Below are positions 21,541-33,350 of a DNA stretch of 64,000 bases, in pieces. Origin of the DNA: Hysterangium stoloniferum (lineage: Eukaryota; Basidiomycota; Agaricomycetes; Hysterangiales; Hysterangiaceae); the NCBI GenBank assembly GCA_015178975.1, contig WHVD01000190.1:82380-146379 (forward strand), given 5' to 3'. Under the pieces are notes generated by a model. It searched no databases, was not told the origin of the DNA, and worked only from the letters and a program-made list of their open reading frames with translations. The first letter of the stretch is position 1; each line of letters starts with the position of its first letter. Position numbers and translations under genes: made by a program.

Positions 21541-22929
21541 AATTTGTTAGTATTGTGTTGCAAGTCATTGAGGACACTCATGGTCTTGCTGTACTCTTTT
21601 TGATTATACTCTATTAGACATAGTTTATTCAATGGATGCTCAGCTATGTAGTACTTTACAGTAGTTTAGTAATTCAAACTTTACTTTGTCCATTCTCTTC
21701 ATACCATATACTCCTAGCAGATTAATTCCTGGAAACTCCTCAGAGTATTTTCTAGATAGTTTATCAGTCTCTGAACCATATTCTGGACTAGTGTTAGGAT
21801 CCAGAATCCACTTGGACCTGACCCTCATCCCTCAAGTACTCTTCAACTTAAAATCCAAGTTGGATATTCCACCCTCAAATATGGAGATGCCTCATGTTAT
21901 GATGTGGAACCCATTGGACTCCACCCTTTAACAGTTATGTAACTTCTCCAAGTGTCCTTGGTCATTTCTGGTCAGACTCTGTCAGGGCTCATATATTTTA
22001 TTTTATTTTATTTTATTTTATTTTATTTTATTTTATTTTAGTTTATTTTAGTTTATTTGTCATGCATCACATGTCACAAAGTGTGCACAACATGAGTCAC
22101 AGTGTGCATGTGTGACATCATGTGGATGCAAAATGGTTTGAAAGACTGTTTGTGGCCACACAATGACAATCATATGACAATCACATGTCATACATGTGTC
22201 AAATGTAAAACTTAACTTTATTTAGTTTTCCCTTTAGTATATGTAAATACCCTAAGATGTACATAGTTAGACCCCAGTTTCAATCTCAGGGGATTTCCAC
22301 TAGATACAAGTGTGATATTCTCAAGTCATTAGAACTTCCATTCTCCCACTCCTTATCTTGCCCTCTCTCTTGTTCCTTTTTGTGTTTTGGTAGCCTTGTT
22401 AGTGTTGCCCTAACAGACTCCCCACATTCTTCTAGATATGCTTTGGTAATCAGTGACCCAGACCCCTTGAATACATTCATTTGCTTATTGTTCCTTCACT
22501 TATTCCCTGATCTGTCCTGGTCCTTGTTCCTCATTTATCCAACCCATTATGAGTTTCCTTCACTTGCTTATTACTGTATATTCCAAATATGTTTTATTAT
22601 GCTCTCATATTTGTAGTACAATTATTGGGACAACTATGTATATAGTCTTCCATAGTCATGTACTTACTCTCCAGTTTGAAGCTCAAATTAGTCTTGACTT
22701 AGTCTGATCTACTCTTTTGTTCTTTCTCCATGCTCAATATCCAGAACTCCTTCAGAACTCCAGTATGTATCAACATCTCTCATGTAGGCATTCTGTCAAC
22801 TTGAAATATAGGCACCCAAATGAGTATACAAGGGCACAGCACATAAGCTGAAGCCAAGTCCTTCTCATAGTCTGGTAATGTTCCAATACTCCTCAGAATA
22901 TTCACTGGAAAATCTGAGTAGATCCCTTG
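21541..22929. repeat. Mixture of LTR fragments
   Basis: Fragments shared with 9690-9800 lie at 21690-21860. A copia LTR-like part at 22250-22412 (ending GTTGCCCTAACA) matches 55384-55530 in reverse. From about 22680 an LTR-B relic begins, carrying the ACATAAGCTGAAGCCAAGTC core, and it continues at 23743 after a solo LTR. No gene is present. Confidence 0.55.
21996..22055. repeat. (TTTTA)n microsatellite
   Basis: About twelve units of TTTTA, the last few degenerating to GTTTA. Confidence 0.9.
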
Positions 22930-23742
22930 TGTTATGACTGGAAAACCCGCTGGACTCTGGGACCTACCCTATGTATAGGCACCAGCACCCTTCATGCACC
23001 AGTTGTCAGTTTACTGGAAAACCTGCTGGACTCTGGATGTCAGACCTGCCCATGCTCGACCTCCATTACTTCATGTATCAGTCACTGGAATACCCGTCGG
23101 AACCCATGCACATCGTACCTGTCTATCTCTGACCCTGTCCCACATAGCAGTCACCGGACACCACCTGGCAAACCTGTCCACACTCTAACTGAGCCCCATT
23201 CCCATTATGGTCTAATGACCTGTCACATTTCAGACTCTGCTCTGCTCCATTCCATTCCTAACACCAGATTTGGTGTTTACTTATCTCATTTCATGATTAC
23301 CAGTTTGGATTTCATTATTACTGGATTTGGTATGACATACATTCCACAGTCTATATAGTCTGGCAGATGTTGTACATACAATCCAGTCAGAAAATCAGCT
23401 TAGATTCTCCCAGTAATCTCAGTACATTTTCCACTCTAATCTCCTCTTTGAAACACACCACTATTTACCTCGTTGGGGCCCATGGGCTCTGACCTATCTA
23501 TTACTCGACCACTGACTCATCACCACCTGACCCCTCAACCTCCATGGGATTCCTGCAGTTGACTCTCCAACCTCTTAACCCACCAACTACTCCCGGACTC
23601 CCCAGGATTCCCATCTGCCCATCTGAAATTGGATGACATGATCTCATGAGAATGCAGCCTATAAGCTGAAGCCAAGTCCTACTAGCCTTCCTGCAGGTTT
23701 CTCTGGAAACCCTCTGATAAGCTCCACACACATGCCTTAACA
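22930..23742 (+). repeat. Solo LTR-A with target duplication CCTTG
   Basis: It runs TGTTATGACT..GCCTTAACA, 813 bp, with CCTTG at 22925-22929 and 23743-23747. It is inserted in an LTR-B relic, whose GAACTTAAC end follows at once. CpG content is low, pointing to an older insertion. Confidence 0.87.
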
Positions 23743-24678
23743 CCTTGAACTTAACCTCATGGTGTCATTCCACATAGAATGCTGATTAGGAGGAGTAATC
23801 CTCAATCAAGTTGTTTTGAATGTGGGGATTTGTTGCATTGTGAAAGGGATTGCCCTAAAAGAAAGAAGAAATTTTCTCAGCAATGAACCAGAATAGGAGA
23901 ATGGATGACTCACCTGGAAATATGTCCTTCTGTCACAAGTAGGGCTTGTTCACCACTGTAGAATCTATGTTCTTCTTGAGTAAGGAGAGTGCACAACACC
24001 AGTATTTTTTGGATTCCACAGTGTCAGGACACTATGTGCCAAATATACAAGACATACATGATTTTATGGCATATATGTACAACCCCAAAGAAAATTCAGA
24101 TAGCAAGTGGAGCATATAGTTATGCTAAAGGTGTCAGGACTTTGCAGTGTAAAGTGAGGGATTTTGGGTTGGAAATTCCCAATGTTGAATGGACTCCCAA
24201 AGCCAAAGTGTGACTCCTTAACCCTGTGCAATTCTTAAAGGACAGCTATTGTATTATGCTGAATAAAAGTGGTTTAACCATTGTTGATCTGTCAGGCTGC
24301 ACTCTTGTTAAGGTGAATGAAAGGGGTAATCTATACCCTTTTCAATTGGATACAATTTCCACATCACCAATAGTATGTGAATACACAAATTCATCAGATG
24401 ACAACTTACAGAATAGGCTAGAAGACATACCTATAGCTTTTCTGTAAAATCAAGATGTGATATAATGAAATGGCATCAATGCTTGGGACATTTGAATACA
24501 AATGCCATTAGGAGTCTTGCACATCATTCATGTTCAGGATAGAAATTGATGTAAGTATGGGCTCCTGAGGTCAACTGTATTGCATATATTGAGGGTAAAC
24601 AGCACAGAAGCCCTTTTAAAACCAGATGAACCAGAGCAACAAAATTAAGGGAATTGCTCCATATGGACCTTGCAGGAC

Positions 24679-25291
24679 TGTTAAGTGCCGTGTCAGAACT
24701 TATTCTGGAACTATTGGAAAGTCACCAGGGACTTGGAAACTATCAGATAGGATCAGCATGTCGGCTTCAGCTTATGTGCTGCACCTCTATGCAAATGCTC
24801 AGGAGTCCTTAATTTCAAAGATGGGACTTATGCTGGAAGATATGGATATTCAGAGTTCCAAAGAGTTCTGAATATTGAGTGTACAGAAAGACAGAAAAGG
24901 GAATAAGAAACTAAGTCAATATCAGATCTAAAGTAAAGTACAATTTGTGGAAACTAATATAAGTTTTTATTGTACTGCAAACTAAGACCACAATAAGATG
25001 GAAATGGGAGTATTCTGAAATGGGAATACAATAAGTAGGGAAGATTATTCTGAAATGGGAATACTATAAACAAACAAGTGAATACTTGTCAGTGGACAAG
25101 ATACTAAATGCAGAACAAGGGGAAGATATGGAAGGTGAGGGAACTATAATGTTCCATAGTCAGAGGTTGGGGTCAGATGTTGAGGCAGAAGTCAGATCAG
25201 GGCGTAAAGTCAGATGTGTTGGATAATAACAGATTGAAGTATCTGGGAATGGGTCATAACAGATTGAAGTATCTGGGAATGGGTCATAACA
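24679..25291 (-). repeat. Gypsy-D 3' LTR
   Basis: It runs TGTTAAGTGCC..GGTCATAACA. A 30-bp unit, ATTGAAGTATCTGGGAATGG plus flanks, is duplicated in tandem at its right end. It carries the GGCTTCAGCTTATGTGCTG motif shared by all LTR families in the window. Confidence 0.88.
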
Positions 25292-25302
25292 GTACCCCCC
25301 TG
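25292..25302 (-). other. Gypsy-D polypurine tract
   Basis: On the sense strand CAGGGGGGTAC abuts the start of the 3' LTR, the expected position for priming plus-strand DNA synthesis. Confidence 0.6.
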
Positions 25303-25418
25303 TTAGGCTGAAGTCCCATAGAGGCGATTAGGTACTGAGTGTTGAAGCAATGGTTGATCATTATGTGTCATGAAATTCATGCAATTCTGGAAGTGAGAGT
25401 TTTGGCTGCTGGTCTGAG

Positions 25419-25426
25419 TATAAAAA
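25419..25426 (+). promoter_or_regulatory. TATA box of the gypsy-D antisense gene
   Basis: TATAAAAA, in the same relation to the accessory-gene relic as TATATATAA in gypsy-1. Confidence 0.4.
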
Positions 25427-25792
25427 CTCCCAAATATTCAAATTAATGATTTTGTTTCTTTAACCACAACTTGCATGTCAATTTGTTGACTGTTATTTGC
25501 CAACACTCCAGAAGATTCAGATGCCAAAATTGCTATACTCACCAAAACGTCAAAGGTCAAAGAACTTCAACAAAAATGACAGAGGATGCAGGAGTTGAAG
25601 TGACAACAAGAGGAGGAGAGAGTATTGATGTGGGAATTGAAAGAGGCAGAAGAAGTGGAAAAGTGTGAGTTGGAGCAGATGAAGACAGAGAAAGCAGTGG
25701 AGGAAAAGAGAAAGGAGTGGTTGCAGAATGTTATGGAAGATTGGAGGTTGTGGGAAGAGGCAGAGAAGAAACAGCAGGATGCCATGGGAGGA

Positions 25793-26572
25793 TGTTACGA
25801 CCGGAATTCCCACCAGACTCCAGGCACTAACTTATACGCACCAATTGTCAGTTTACCAGAATTCCCGCCGGACTCCATACATCAGACTTGTCTACGTTCA
25901 ACTTCGTTACATTGTGTATCAGTCACCGGAATACCCACCGGACTCCGTCCCTGTCTATGTCTGACCTTGTCCCACACATCAGTCACCAGACCCCGCTCGG
26001 AAAACCCATCATCCCTCTAACAGAGCCCCATTCCCATTTTAGTCAAATGACCTGTCACGATTCAGACTCCGCTCCCGCTCCATTTCCTGTTATGGTTTAT
26101 GATTTGTCATGATTCAGACTCCGCTCTGTTCCGTCCCATTCCTAACACCAAATTTGGTGTTTACTATTCTCGTTTTATGTTTTGCTAGTTTCATTTCATT
26201 ATTACTGGATTTGGTATGTCATTCATTCCATGGTCTATATAGTCTGGCAGATGTTGTACATACAATCCAGTCAGAAAATCAGCTTAGATTCCCCACAGTA
26301 ATCTAATACATTTTCTGCTCTAAACTCCTACTTCAATTACACCGCTCACACTAGTTGGAGCCCACGGGCTCCAGCATATCTATCTTGACTCATGACCTCT
26401 CAACCTATGACCCCTCAACCCAAAAACCCCACCCAGACTCCCCGGGATTCCCGTCTGCCTGTCTGAAATTGGACAACACGATCTTGTGAGGGTGCAGCCT
26501 ATAAGCTGAAGCCAAGTCCTACCAGATATTCTGCAGGTTTCTCCAGAAACCTGCCATGTACGTACCCTAACA
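25793..26572 (+). repeat. Solo LTR-A inside gypsy-D
   Basis: It runs TGTTACGACC..ACCCTAACA, 780 bp. The flanks are GAGGA (25788-25792) and GAGGG (26573-26577), a target duplication with one later change. Confidence 0.82.
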
Positions 26573-26577
26573 GAGGG

Positions 26578-27235
26578 TGTTTATAATTACTATAATCTTA
26601 GATATTTACTAATAAAAGTCTTATTTTTACAAAACTCCATCTTTAAATAGTGATATCTATTCTGAAACAATTATATCATCAAAAAACAACCATCAGAAAC
26701 AATTCTCCATATTACATCCTAAACAATTCAGAGTCAATTAATAGAACCCATTGTATATAATTTTCTTCCTTTTACATATGCCTACTAATACTTTTATTAG
26801 TACTTTGTTTTTTAAAAGTTGTAATGTAGTTATTTCCATGTAAAATATGTAAAATATTATTGGAAATTTTTCATACCACAGCTGTCTTTATTAAGTAAAA
26901 CCCCCTATATATTCTGGGTATGTTAAATCAAGTAGAAATCTGTTCAGATTGACAGATCCATTCTGAAGTAATATATATGTATTTAAAGGTGCCAATGATA
27001 TACATATGCATGGAATGGACTATCTAAAGGTATCTATTTTTTAAAAGTATTAGTGTTTCAAACTACTAATTTTTTTATTGTCTACTCATATCCAGAAAGA
27101 TTCTTTAGTTTGTAATGTACAAGAGAGTTTAAAACTTTTAAAGAGTTTTAAAAACCAAATTATATTTGAATCACATCCCAGATGTTTAAATGACCTTTAG
27201 AGTATATTAGAATTTGGTATACTTAATAGTTTTCA
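26578..27235. other. AT-rich non-coding block
   Basis: About 660 bp, visibly much richer in A/T than its surroundings, with no frame of note and no LTR motif. It interrupts accessory exon 1 of gypsy-D. No inverted ends or clear duplication were found. Confidence 0.5.
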
Positions 27236-27444
27236 GATATCCTCCATGGTGGAAGAGCAGCAGTTGAAAGAGAAGCAGGATGGAAAAGTAAGTGGGCTGA
27301 AAATGTTCCATGTACATATATCTGATAATGGTAGATAACAGTGGAAAGCCGTTGAGGTGGATAAGGAGGGAGAGGCTGGGCCTTCAAGTCCAAAGGTAAG
27401 TGATTGGTACTAGTTCCGGGTTATGATTAATTTCTGAAACAGAA

Positions 27445-27583
27445 TGTTACAACCGGAATTCCTGCTGGACTCCGGGCACTAACTTATATGTACCCATGCC
27501 CTATACGCACCAATTGTCAGTTTACCAGAATTCCCGCCAGACTCCGTATGTCAGACTTGTCCATGTTCAACTTCATTACATTG
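27445..27583 (+). repeat. LTR-A fragment
   Basis: The first 140 bp of an LTR-A (TGTTACAACC start), cut off where the next LTR begins. It interrupts exon 3 of the gypsy-D accessory gene. Confidence 0.7.
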
Positions 27584-28421
27584 TGTTATGACCGGACAAT
27601 CCTGCCGGACTCCGGGCACTAACCCGTACACCCCCATGCGCTACAAGCACTAATCGTCTGTTTATAGGATTTCCCGCCGGACTCTGTTATGTCAAGACTC
27701 GTTACGCTCGACCTCATTACGATACATATCAGTCACCGGACTTCCCCCGGACTCCGTCTCTGTCTATGTCCGTCCTCGTCCCACGCATCAGTCACTGGTC
27801 CCCGCTTAGAATCCTGTCACTGCTCTAATCGAGCCCCGTTCCCGTTTTAGTCAAATGACCTGTCACGATTTAGGACTCCGCTCCCGCTCCATTTCCCGTT
27901 ATGGGTTATGCTTTGTCACGATTCAGACTCCGCTCTGTTCCGTTCCGTTCCTAACACCAATTTGGTGTTTACTATTCCCATTTCATGTTTTGTTAGTTTT
28001 CGTTTCGTTATTACTGGATTTGGTATGTCATGCATTCCACGGTCTATATAAACTGGCAGATGTTGTACATACAATCCAGTCAGAAAATTAGCTTAGATTC
28101 CCCCCAGTAATCTAATAATATTTTCCGCTCTAAAACCTTACTCGATTCACATTGCTCACACTAGTTGGAGCCCACAGGCTCCGGCACATCTATCTCTCTC
28201 AACCAACTTGACTCACGACCCACGACCTCCGACTTACGACCCACGACCCGACTTACGACCTACGACCCACGAACCCTGCCCAGACTCCCCGGGATCCCCG
28301 TCCGTCCGTTTGAAATTGGACAACACGATCTAGCGAGGGCGCAGCCTATAAGCTGAAGCCAAGTCCTACCGGATATCCCGCGGGTTTCTCCGGAAACCCG
28401 GCCTGTGTGTGTATCCTAACA
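27584..28421 (+). repeat. LTR-A copy, CpG-rich
   Basis: It runs TGTTATGACC..TATCCTAACA, 838 bp, complete at both ends and rich in CpG, so relatively young. No matching duplication flanks it (CATTG left, CCAAG right). Recombination or deletion probably placed it beside the integrase relic. Confidence 0.8.
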
Positions 28422-30700
28422 CCAAGTATATTCTCTTCGGATTAAACCAAGAGTATTGTTAATGCCATAATGTCCAGAGATTGGATGATCGTGTTTGTAC
28501 TGAAGTATGCAGAGTCGGAGATTGTCAAAATATGGAATGTAATATGTCCATTGAGGTGGATGAAACCTTGAGAGTCTTGTGACCATTGGGGTTGATTGGG
28601 ATTATTGGGGACTTCTAGGTGTGGCTTGAGGGCCAGATCAGAAGTGAGTGCAGAAAGGATATCTTAATGTAATCGCTCAATGTCCATAATAATGACACTA
28701 TGCATAATTGGATAGTAGAGGGAAGTTGCTGTGTTGTAAAAACCGGTTTCAAGTTATGCAGATTAACAATGGTGTAGTTACTTTCCCCCTCTTTAGGATA
28801 GACGTCCCATTGTCAGGTCATGACATCTGGTTTTCCACCAAGACATCCAGATTGGAAACAGATAATCATTTTGAAAGCAGAAAGAAATTCAGACCAGTGG
28901 GCTTGCTGTCAGGTCAAAGTTTAGTGGTTGAAAAATATTCCAGATTCTTGTGATTGGTAATGATGTCAATGGGAATTGTGGAACCTTTGAGGTAATGCCA
29001 CCAATATTTGAAGACTTCAAATATTGCCAAAAGTTATCATGAACATTGTAGTTGAGTTTGGAAACTGAAAATGTCTGAGAAAGAAATGCAACTGGATGAA
29101 TTTCACCATCAGAATCTTGAATGGAAAGAATCACAGCAATTGCATAGTCGGAAGCATCGGTTTCCACAATAATTGGAACATCAGGTTTCCAATGAGAAAG
29201 AATTGGAGTGGAAGTGAAAGCATCTTTTAAAGTCTGGAAAGCAGAACAGCATTTGTCATTAAAAACCCATGTTTGAGATTTATGGGTAAGGTGAGTGAAT
29301 GGTATTGTAATATCGGAGCAATTCCAAATGAAATGACAGTAAAAGTTTGCGAAACCTAAAAATGACTGGATGTCTTTGACTTTTTGTGGTTTGGGCCAAT
29401 CATGGACAACTTGAACTTTAGCTTCATCCATATGGAGACCATCAGGTCTGATAATGAAATCTAAATATTCAATAGAATCCATGTTGAAATAGCATTTTTT
29501 ACCATTGGCAAAAAGACCATTTTTTCGGAGTCTTCAGAGAACTTTGCAGACCTGCTCATCATGAAGAGCAGGGTCCTCAGAAAATACTAAAATGTCATCC
29601 AAATAGACTATAACACATGTATGTCAAGCATGTCAGAAAATATATCATTACAAAACATTGAAAAGTGGAAGGGGCATTGGTAAGGCCAAATGGCATAACC
29701 AACCATTCAAAGATCCATAGTGAGTTCAAAAAGCAGTTTTCCATTTGTCACCCTCAGCAATTCAGACCAAATGATAGGCATATTTAAGGTCTATTTTGGT
29801 GTAAATCTGAGCTTTCTGTGAGATATTGAGTAAGTCAGAAATGAGCAGAAGTGGGTACTTATCTTTCTGTGTTATGGAATTTAAACCTTGGAAATTGACA
29901 CAAAGTCAAAGGGATCCATCCTTTTTTTTGACAAAAAGGATGGGCACTCCATATGGAGACTTTGAGGGATGTATAAAACCTATTGACAGATGTTCATCCA
30001 AGAACTCCTGAATAGATGAAGGTTCTGATTGGGATAATGGGTAAATAGGTCCTAATGGAGGGTTTGAACCAGGCTCAATATCAATTAAGTCATAAGGCCT
30101 ATGTGGTGCAAGCCAGTCAGCTTTTTGCTTACTGAAAATATCCACAAAATCATGGTATTTTTCAGGAACTCCTTCCAGGTTGGCTTTCAGCTTGAATAAT
30201 TCTGGAGTTGCAAAACATCCAGATACTTCATCAACTTTTAAGCTAATCAAAAAACACTGCAATCCATCCAGTTCAGTCATCCTAACAAATGCCAAAGCAT
30301 TGATGAGAGAGATTTTTGGAGGTTCGGAGGTTTCAGTGAAAGCCAGAGGTGCCATAGAGACCAAAGAGGCTCTGGCCATAATAGACACTGCAGGAGGAAT
30401 GGAAGTGTCAGGAGTCTGGAAATTAATACTGCCCAATACCCAGTCAATCAATGGATTATATCAGGTGAGCCAGTTGTATCCAAGAATGACCAAACAGCTA
30501 GAGGTCCAACTGTGTTATGAAAAAAGTAATTGTCTGGGATGTTCCACATGGGAATCAGATAGACATGTTGCAGGCTTGAGTAATTGCCATATTGCTAGTG
30601 CTGTCAAACAGACACAAGGAGATTGTAGGAACAGAATGGAGTTTCAGATTATGTTTTGTGGCAAAAGTGGTATCTACAAAACAGTGTGGAGCCAGAATCT
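28422..30700 (-). pseudogene. Gypsy-D pol relic
   Basis: On the minus strand: a protease-to-RT lead-in with VPEKYHDFVDIFSKQKADWL and GFIHPSKSPYGVPILFVKKK, RT with VYLDD at about 29590-29605, the tether EYLDFIIRPDGL, and RNase H IVETDASDYA. A fragment of the integrase zinc-finger region follows at 28430-28560. There are many stops and frameshifts. The integrase core and chromodomain are absent. Confidence 0.8.
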
Positions 30701-30766
30701 ATCAGAGCTTGGAACACTCAATTTCCAAGAAGGTCAGAAACAAGTTTTACAAATAATGAGTTGGGA

Positions 30767-32069
30767 TTAAAGAGAGTGGACATGTTGAGATGGATATCTT
30801 GGAAACATGGAGAGAGTCAATGCAACCCTCTGTCTGTGAAGATTCCAGAGGGTTGCTTGCTCTTTTTTCAACTCTGTGGCAGGTTTTTCCTTGGATATTG
30901 TAGTCATGGTGGAAGTTGCCATGTGAGCCTTGGAAGAGTTTGACTTAACAGTACAATCAGAAACCTTGTGTCTGCCTTTTCTGCAAAAAAGACAGAGGTC
31001 ATTATCCATGCACCATTGTTTCTCCTTCAGGGTGAGTTTACCATTGGAGCCCAACAAGTGGGAAATGTCAGGTTTATCGGAAGTTGACTGTTTTTCCTTA
31101 TTGGGTTTCTTGTCTTTTTTCCAATTGGAATTCGATTTGCCAATATTAGTGCCAGTGTTGCTGGTATTATTGCCTGAATTATTGCCAGAAGACTTGCTAG
31201 TCGACACCTTGTTGCTTTGAGAATGTTCTGTCAGATTCTCTTGGGAAACCTCAGCTTTTCATTCCCAATAATGGGCATCGGATGTCTGAGCTTTAATCCT
31301 CATGAGTTGGAGAGTTTTCAGCTTTCCAACTTTGCAGATCTTGTCTTTAAGGTGTGACGGAAGTCCCATATAGAAATGATGCCTGAGGGTGGAATTGTCC
31401 CATCCATAACATGTGGTGAGAATCTTGAACTTGACAAGATAATTGGAAACTCATTGATTGTCCTTCATCTTAAGTGTCATTAATTCATTTTCTGCTTAGC
31501 TGGATTGGTCATAAGGTCCAAAATTGGTTTCCAGTTCTTCCACAAATGTGTTCCAGTTGTTGAGCCATATGGGTGTCTTGTCAAATATTCTGAATCGTCT
31601 GGGTTCAAACCAATCCTGAGCAGTATCCTTGAGATAAGAGAGCACAAAATTGACTTTTTGACTGTCACATTTAAAGCAGTGGGTCAATCACGGAAACTGA
31701 AACAGCATTGGAGAAGGAAATTCTTCAATTTTTTCAGATCTTTGCTGGTAAATGGTTTGGGTTCTTTGACTCTGATGCAGGATGATTCTTTGCTTTCCCC
31801 AGCAGATTTCAAAATAGTCAGTGAATTTCACAATGGAGTTAACAAACATCATTTCAGTCAGTTCATCGGGAAATTTCTTTTTCGATTTGTTGTTCTTCTG
31901 CTTCATTGTCGGAGATGTTGGGAGTGTCGGGATCCTTTGCTATCTCAGTAACTTCTTCAATGGAAGCTGATGCTGTCGGCTGAGTTGGGGTTTCAGGTTG
32001 GGTGGTATAAAGTTGCAACAGGAATTGAAGTTGAGATGGTCCTTTGGCAGCTTTGTGTTTGGGACCCAT
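30767..32069 (-). pseudogene. Gypsy-D gag relic
   Basis: The start MGPKHKAAKGP is at 32069. Middle parts are broken, then a linker and CCHC knuckle CLFCRKGRHKVSDC follow. Here the codon after the slippery AAAAAA run is GAGCAA rather than GAGTAA, so gag reads on for about 28 codons. Confidence 0.75.
30862..30869 (-). promoter_or_regulatory. Candidate frameshift site of gypsy-D
   Basis: GAAAAAAG on the coding strand, identical to the octamer at the gag end of gypsy-1 although the surrounding sequence has diverged. Confidence 0.4.
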
Positions 32070-32103
32070 GATGAGTGAGTCGCAGAGTTGTGATCTGATA
32101 TAC

Positions 32104-32698
32104 TGTTAAGTGCCATGTCAGAACTTATTCTGGAACTATCAGAAAGTCACTGGTAACTCGGAAACTATCAGATATGGCCAGGACATTGGCTTCAGCTTAT
32201 GTGCTGCACCTCTATGCAAATGCTCGGGAGTCCTTAATTTCAAAGATGGGACTTATGCTGGAAGATATGGATATTCAGAGTTCCAAAGAGTTCTGAATAT
32301 TGAGCATACAGAAAGACAGAAAAGGGAATAAGAAACTAAGTTGATATCAGATCTAAAGTAAAGTACAATTCACAGAAACTAATATAAGTTTTCTTGTTAT
32401 TGTACTACAAACTAAGACCACAATAAGATTGAAATGGGAGTATTCCAAAACAGGAATACAATAAGATGGACTAGGGAAGATTATTCCAAAATGGGAATAC
32501 TATAAACAAACAAGTGAATACTTGTTAGCAGACAAGTTACCAAATGTGGAACAGGGGAAGATACAGAAGGTGCAGGAACTATAATGTTCCATAGTCAGAG
32601 GTCAGGGTCAGATGTTGAGGAGGAAGTCGGATCGGGGCGTAAAGTCAGATGTGTCAGATAATAATGGATATTGAAGTATCCAGGAACAGGTCATAACA
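32104..32698 (-). repeat. Gypsy-D 5' LTR
   Basis: It runs TGTTAAGTGCC..GGTCATAACA and is clearly homologous to 24679-25291, differing by scattered substitutions and by lacking the 30-bp tandem duplication. The copia integrase resumes after the AGGAC duplication. Confidence 0.88.
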
Positions 32699-32929
32699 AG
32701 GACCTATGGAAACCATGAGCTTTAACAAGAAATGTTATTTTATTATCATTGTTGACAATTTCTCCCATGCTGTATGAGTCAAAACATTAACAAGCAAGCT
32801 GGAGACAGTGCGAAAAATACAAGAATACTGTTCATAACCCACCATGTAGCCCATTTTCAAACATGAGTCCCATTTCTGTCATTGTTGCTTTGGGATTGCC
32901 ACACTAACCGGACTTCCAAATATTCGCAG

Positions 32930-33350
32930 GTGCGACAAATCCGGTTTCTCTCCTGTAGTGCGTTCGAGTGGTATGTGTCCATTATTTGCTCGTGTTGGAC
33001 TACTTACTGTTCCTTGGGTATGCCATTGTTCTCACTGCAATTGACTATAAAAATTTAGGAAGTTTTGACGCATATAACAAGGATTGGGGCTCATAACCTA
33101 ATAGCAACTGGGTGCTATGAATATACATGAAAGTGTTACTGTGAAATGGAAAGATAATTTGGGCACTTACTCTGGGCGTTAAAAGTTCGCTGAGAGATTT
33201 TCTGAACTACACTACAAGTATATAATAGTACATTCGAGAGGAGACGGAATATGAATGACCCTCATTAGGTCTTTGCGAGACATACTGTCTCACCTTGTTC
33301 ATACAAGTGCTTACTTTTTCAAAACTCGTTTCCTAATAGTAGTTTATGGG
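32930..33350. repeat. Dispersed repeat, copy 2 (blocks B then A)
   Basis: Block B (32940-33025) and block A (33085-33345) match copy 1 at 8400-8870 in the opposite order. It ends about 570 bp before the FunK1 gene. Confidence 0.6.

Larger units (their letters stand above)
25520..27444 (+). pseudogene. Gypsy-D antisense accessory gene relic
   Basis: It is homologous in layout to the gypsy-1 accessory gene. Exon 1 is a Glu/Lys-rich coiled coil (ELKEAEEVEKCELEQMKTEK region) with two TGA stops. It is cut by a solo LTR-A at 25793-26572 and an AT-rich block, and resumes near 27251 as VEEQQLKEKQDGK. The intron at 27288-27341 has a GTAAGT donor. Exon 2 (27342-27395) has 18 codons reading WKAVEVDKEGEAGPSSPK, which aligns with the 19-codon exon 2 of gypsy-1. 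The next intron is 27396-27442. Exon 3, which would hold the cysteine cluster, is destroyed by an LTR-A two bases in. Confidence 0.65.
24679..32698 (-). mobile_element. Gypsy-D: second Ty3/gypsy element, decayed and further invaded
   Basis: LTRs of about 600 bp lie at 24679-25291 and 32104-32698, with a perfect target duplication AGGAC at 24674-24678 and 32699-32703. Gag and pol relics read on the minus strand between them. LTR-A copies (25793-26572 and 27445-28421) and an AT-rich block interrupt the 3' half. The integrase core and chromodomain are missing. Confidence 0.88.
23795..32850 (+). pseudogene. Decayed copia pol split by gypsy-D
   Basis: The left part (23795-24678) has a CCHC knuckle (CFECGDLLHCERDC), a protease-region remnant and the pre-integrase WHQCLGHLNTNAIRSL. 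It then reaches HMDLAG. The right part (32704-32850) continues PMETMSFNKKCYF and IIVDNFSHAV, typical of the copia integrase core. The reading is continuous across the AGGAC duplication that flanks gypsy-D, which proves the insertion. Many stops occur and the element is dead. Confidence 0.75.

Noticed and set aside
27579..28426. Target duplication for the LTR-A at 27584-28421
   Set aside because: CATTG and CCAAG do not match; a deletion or recombination is more likely.
30180..30943. 196- and 95-codon plus-strand frames in gypsy-D
   Set aside because: Shadows of the decayed pol/gag region on the minus strand.
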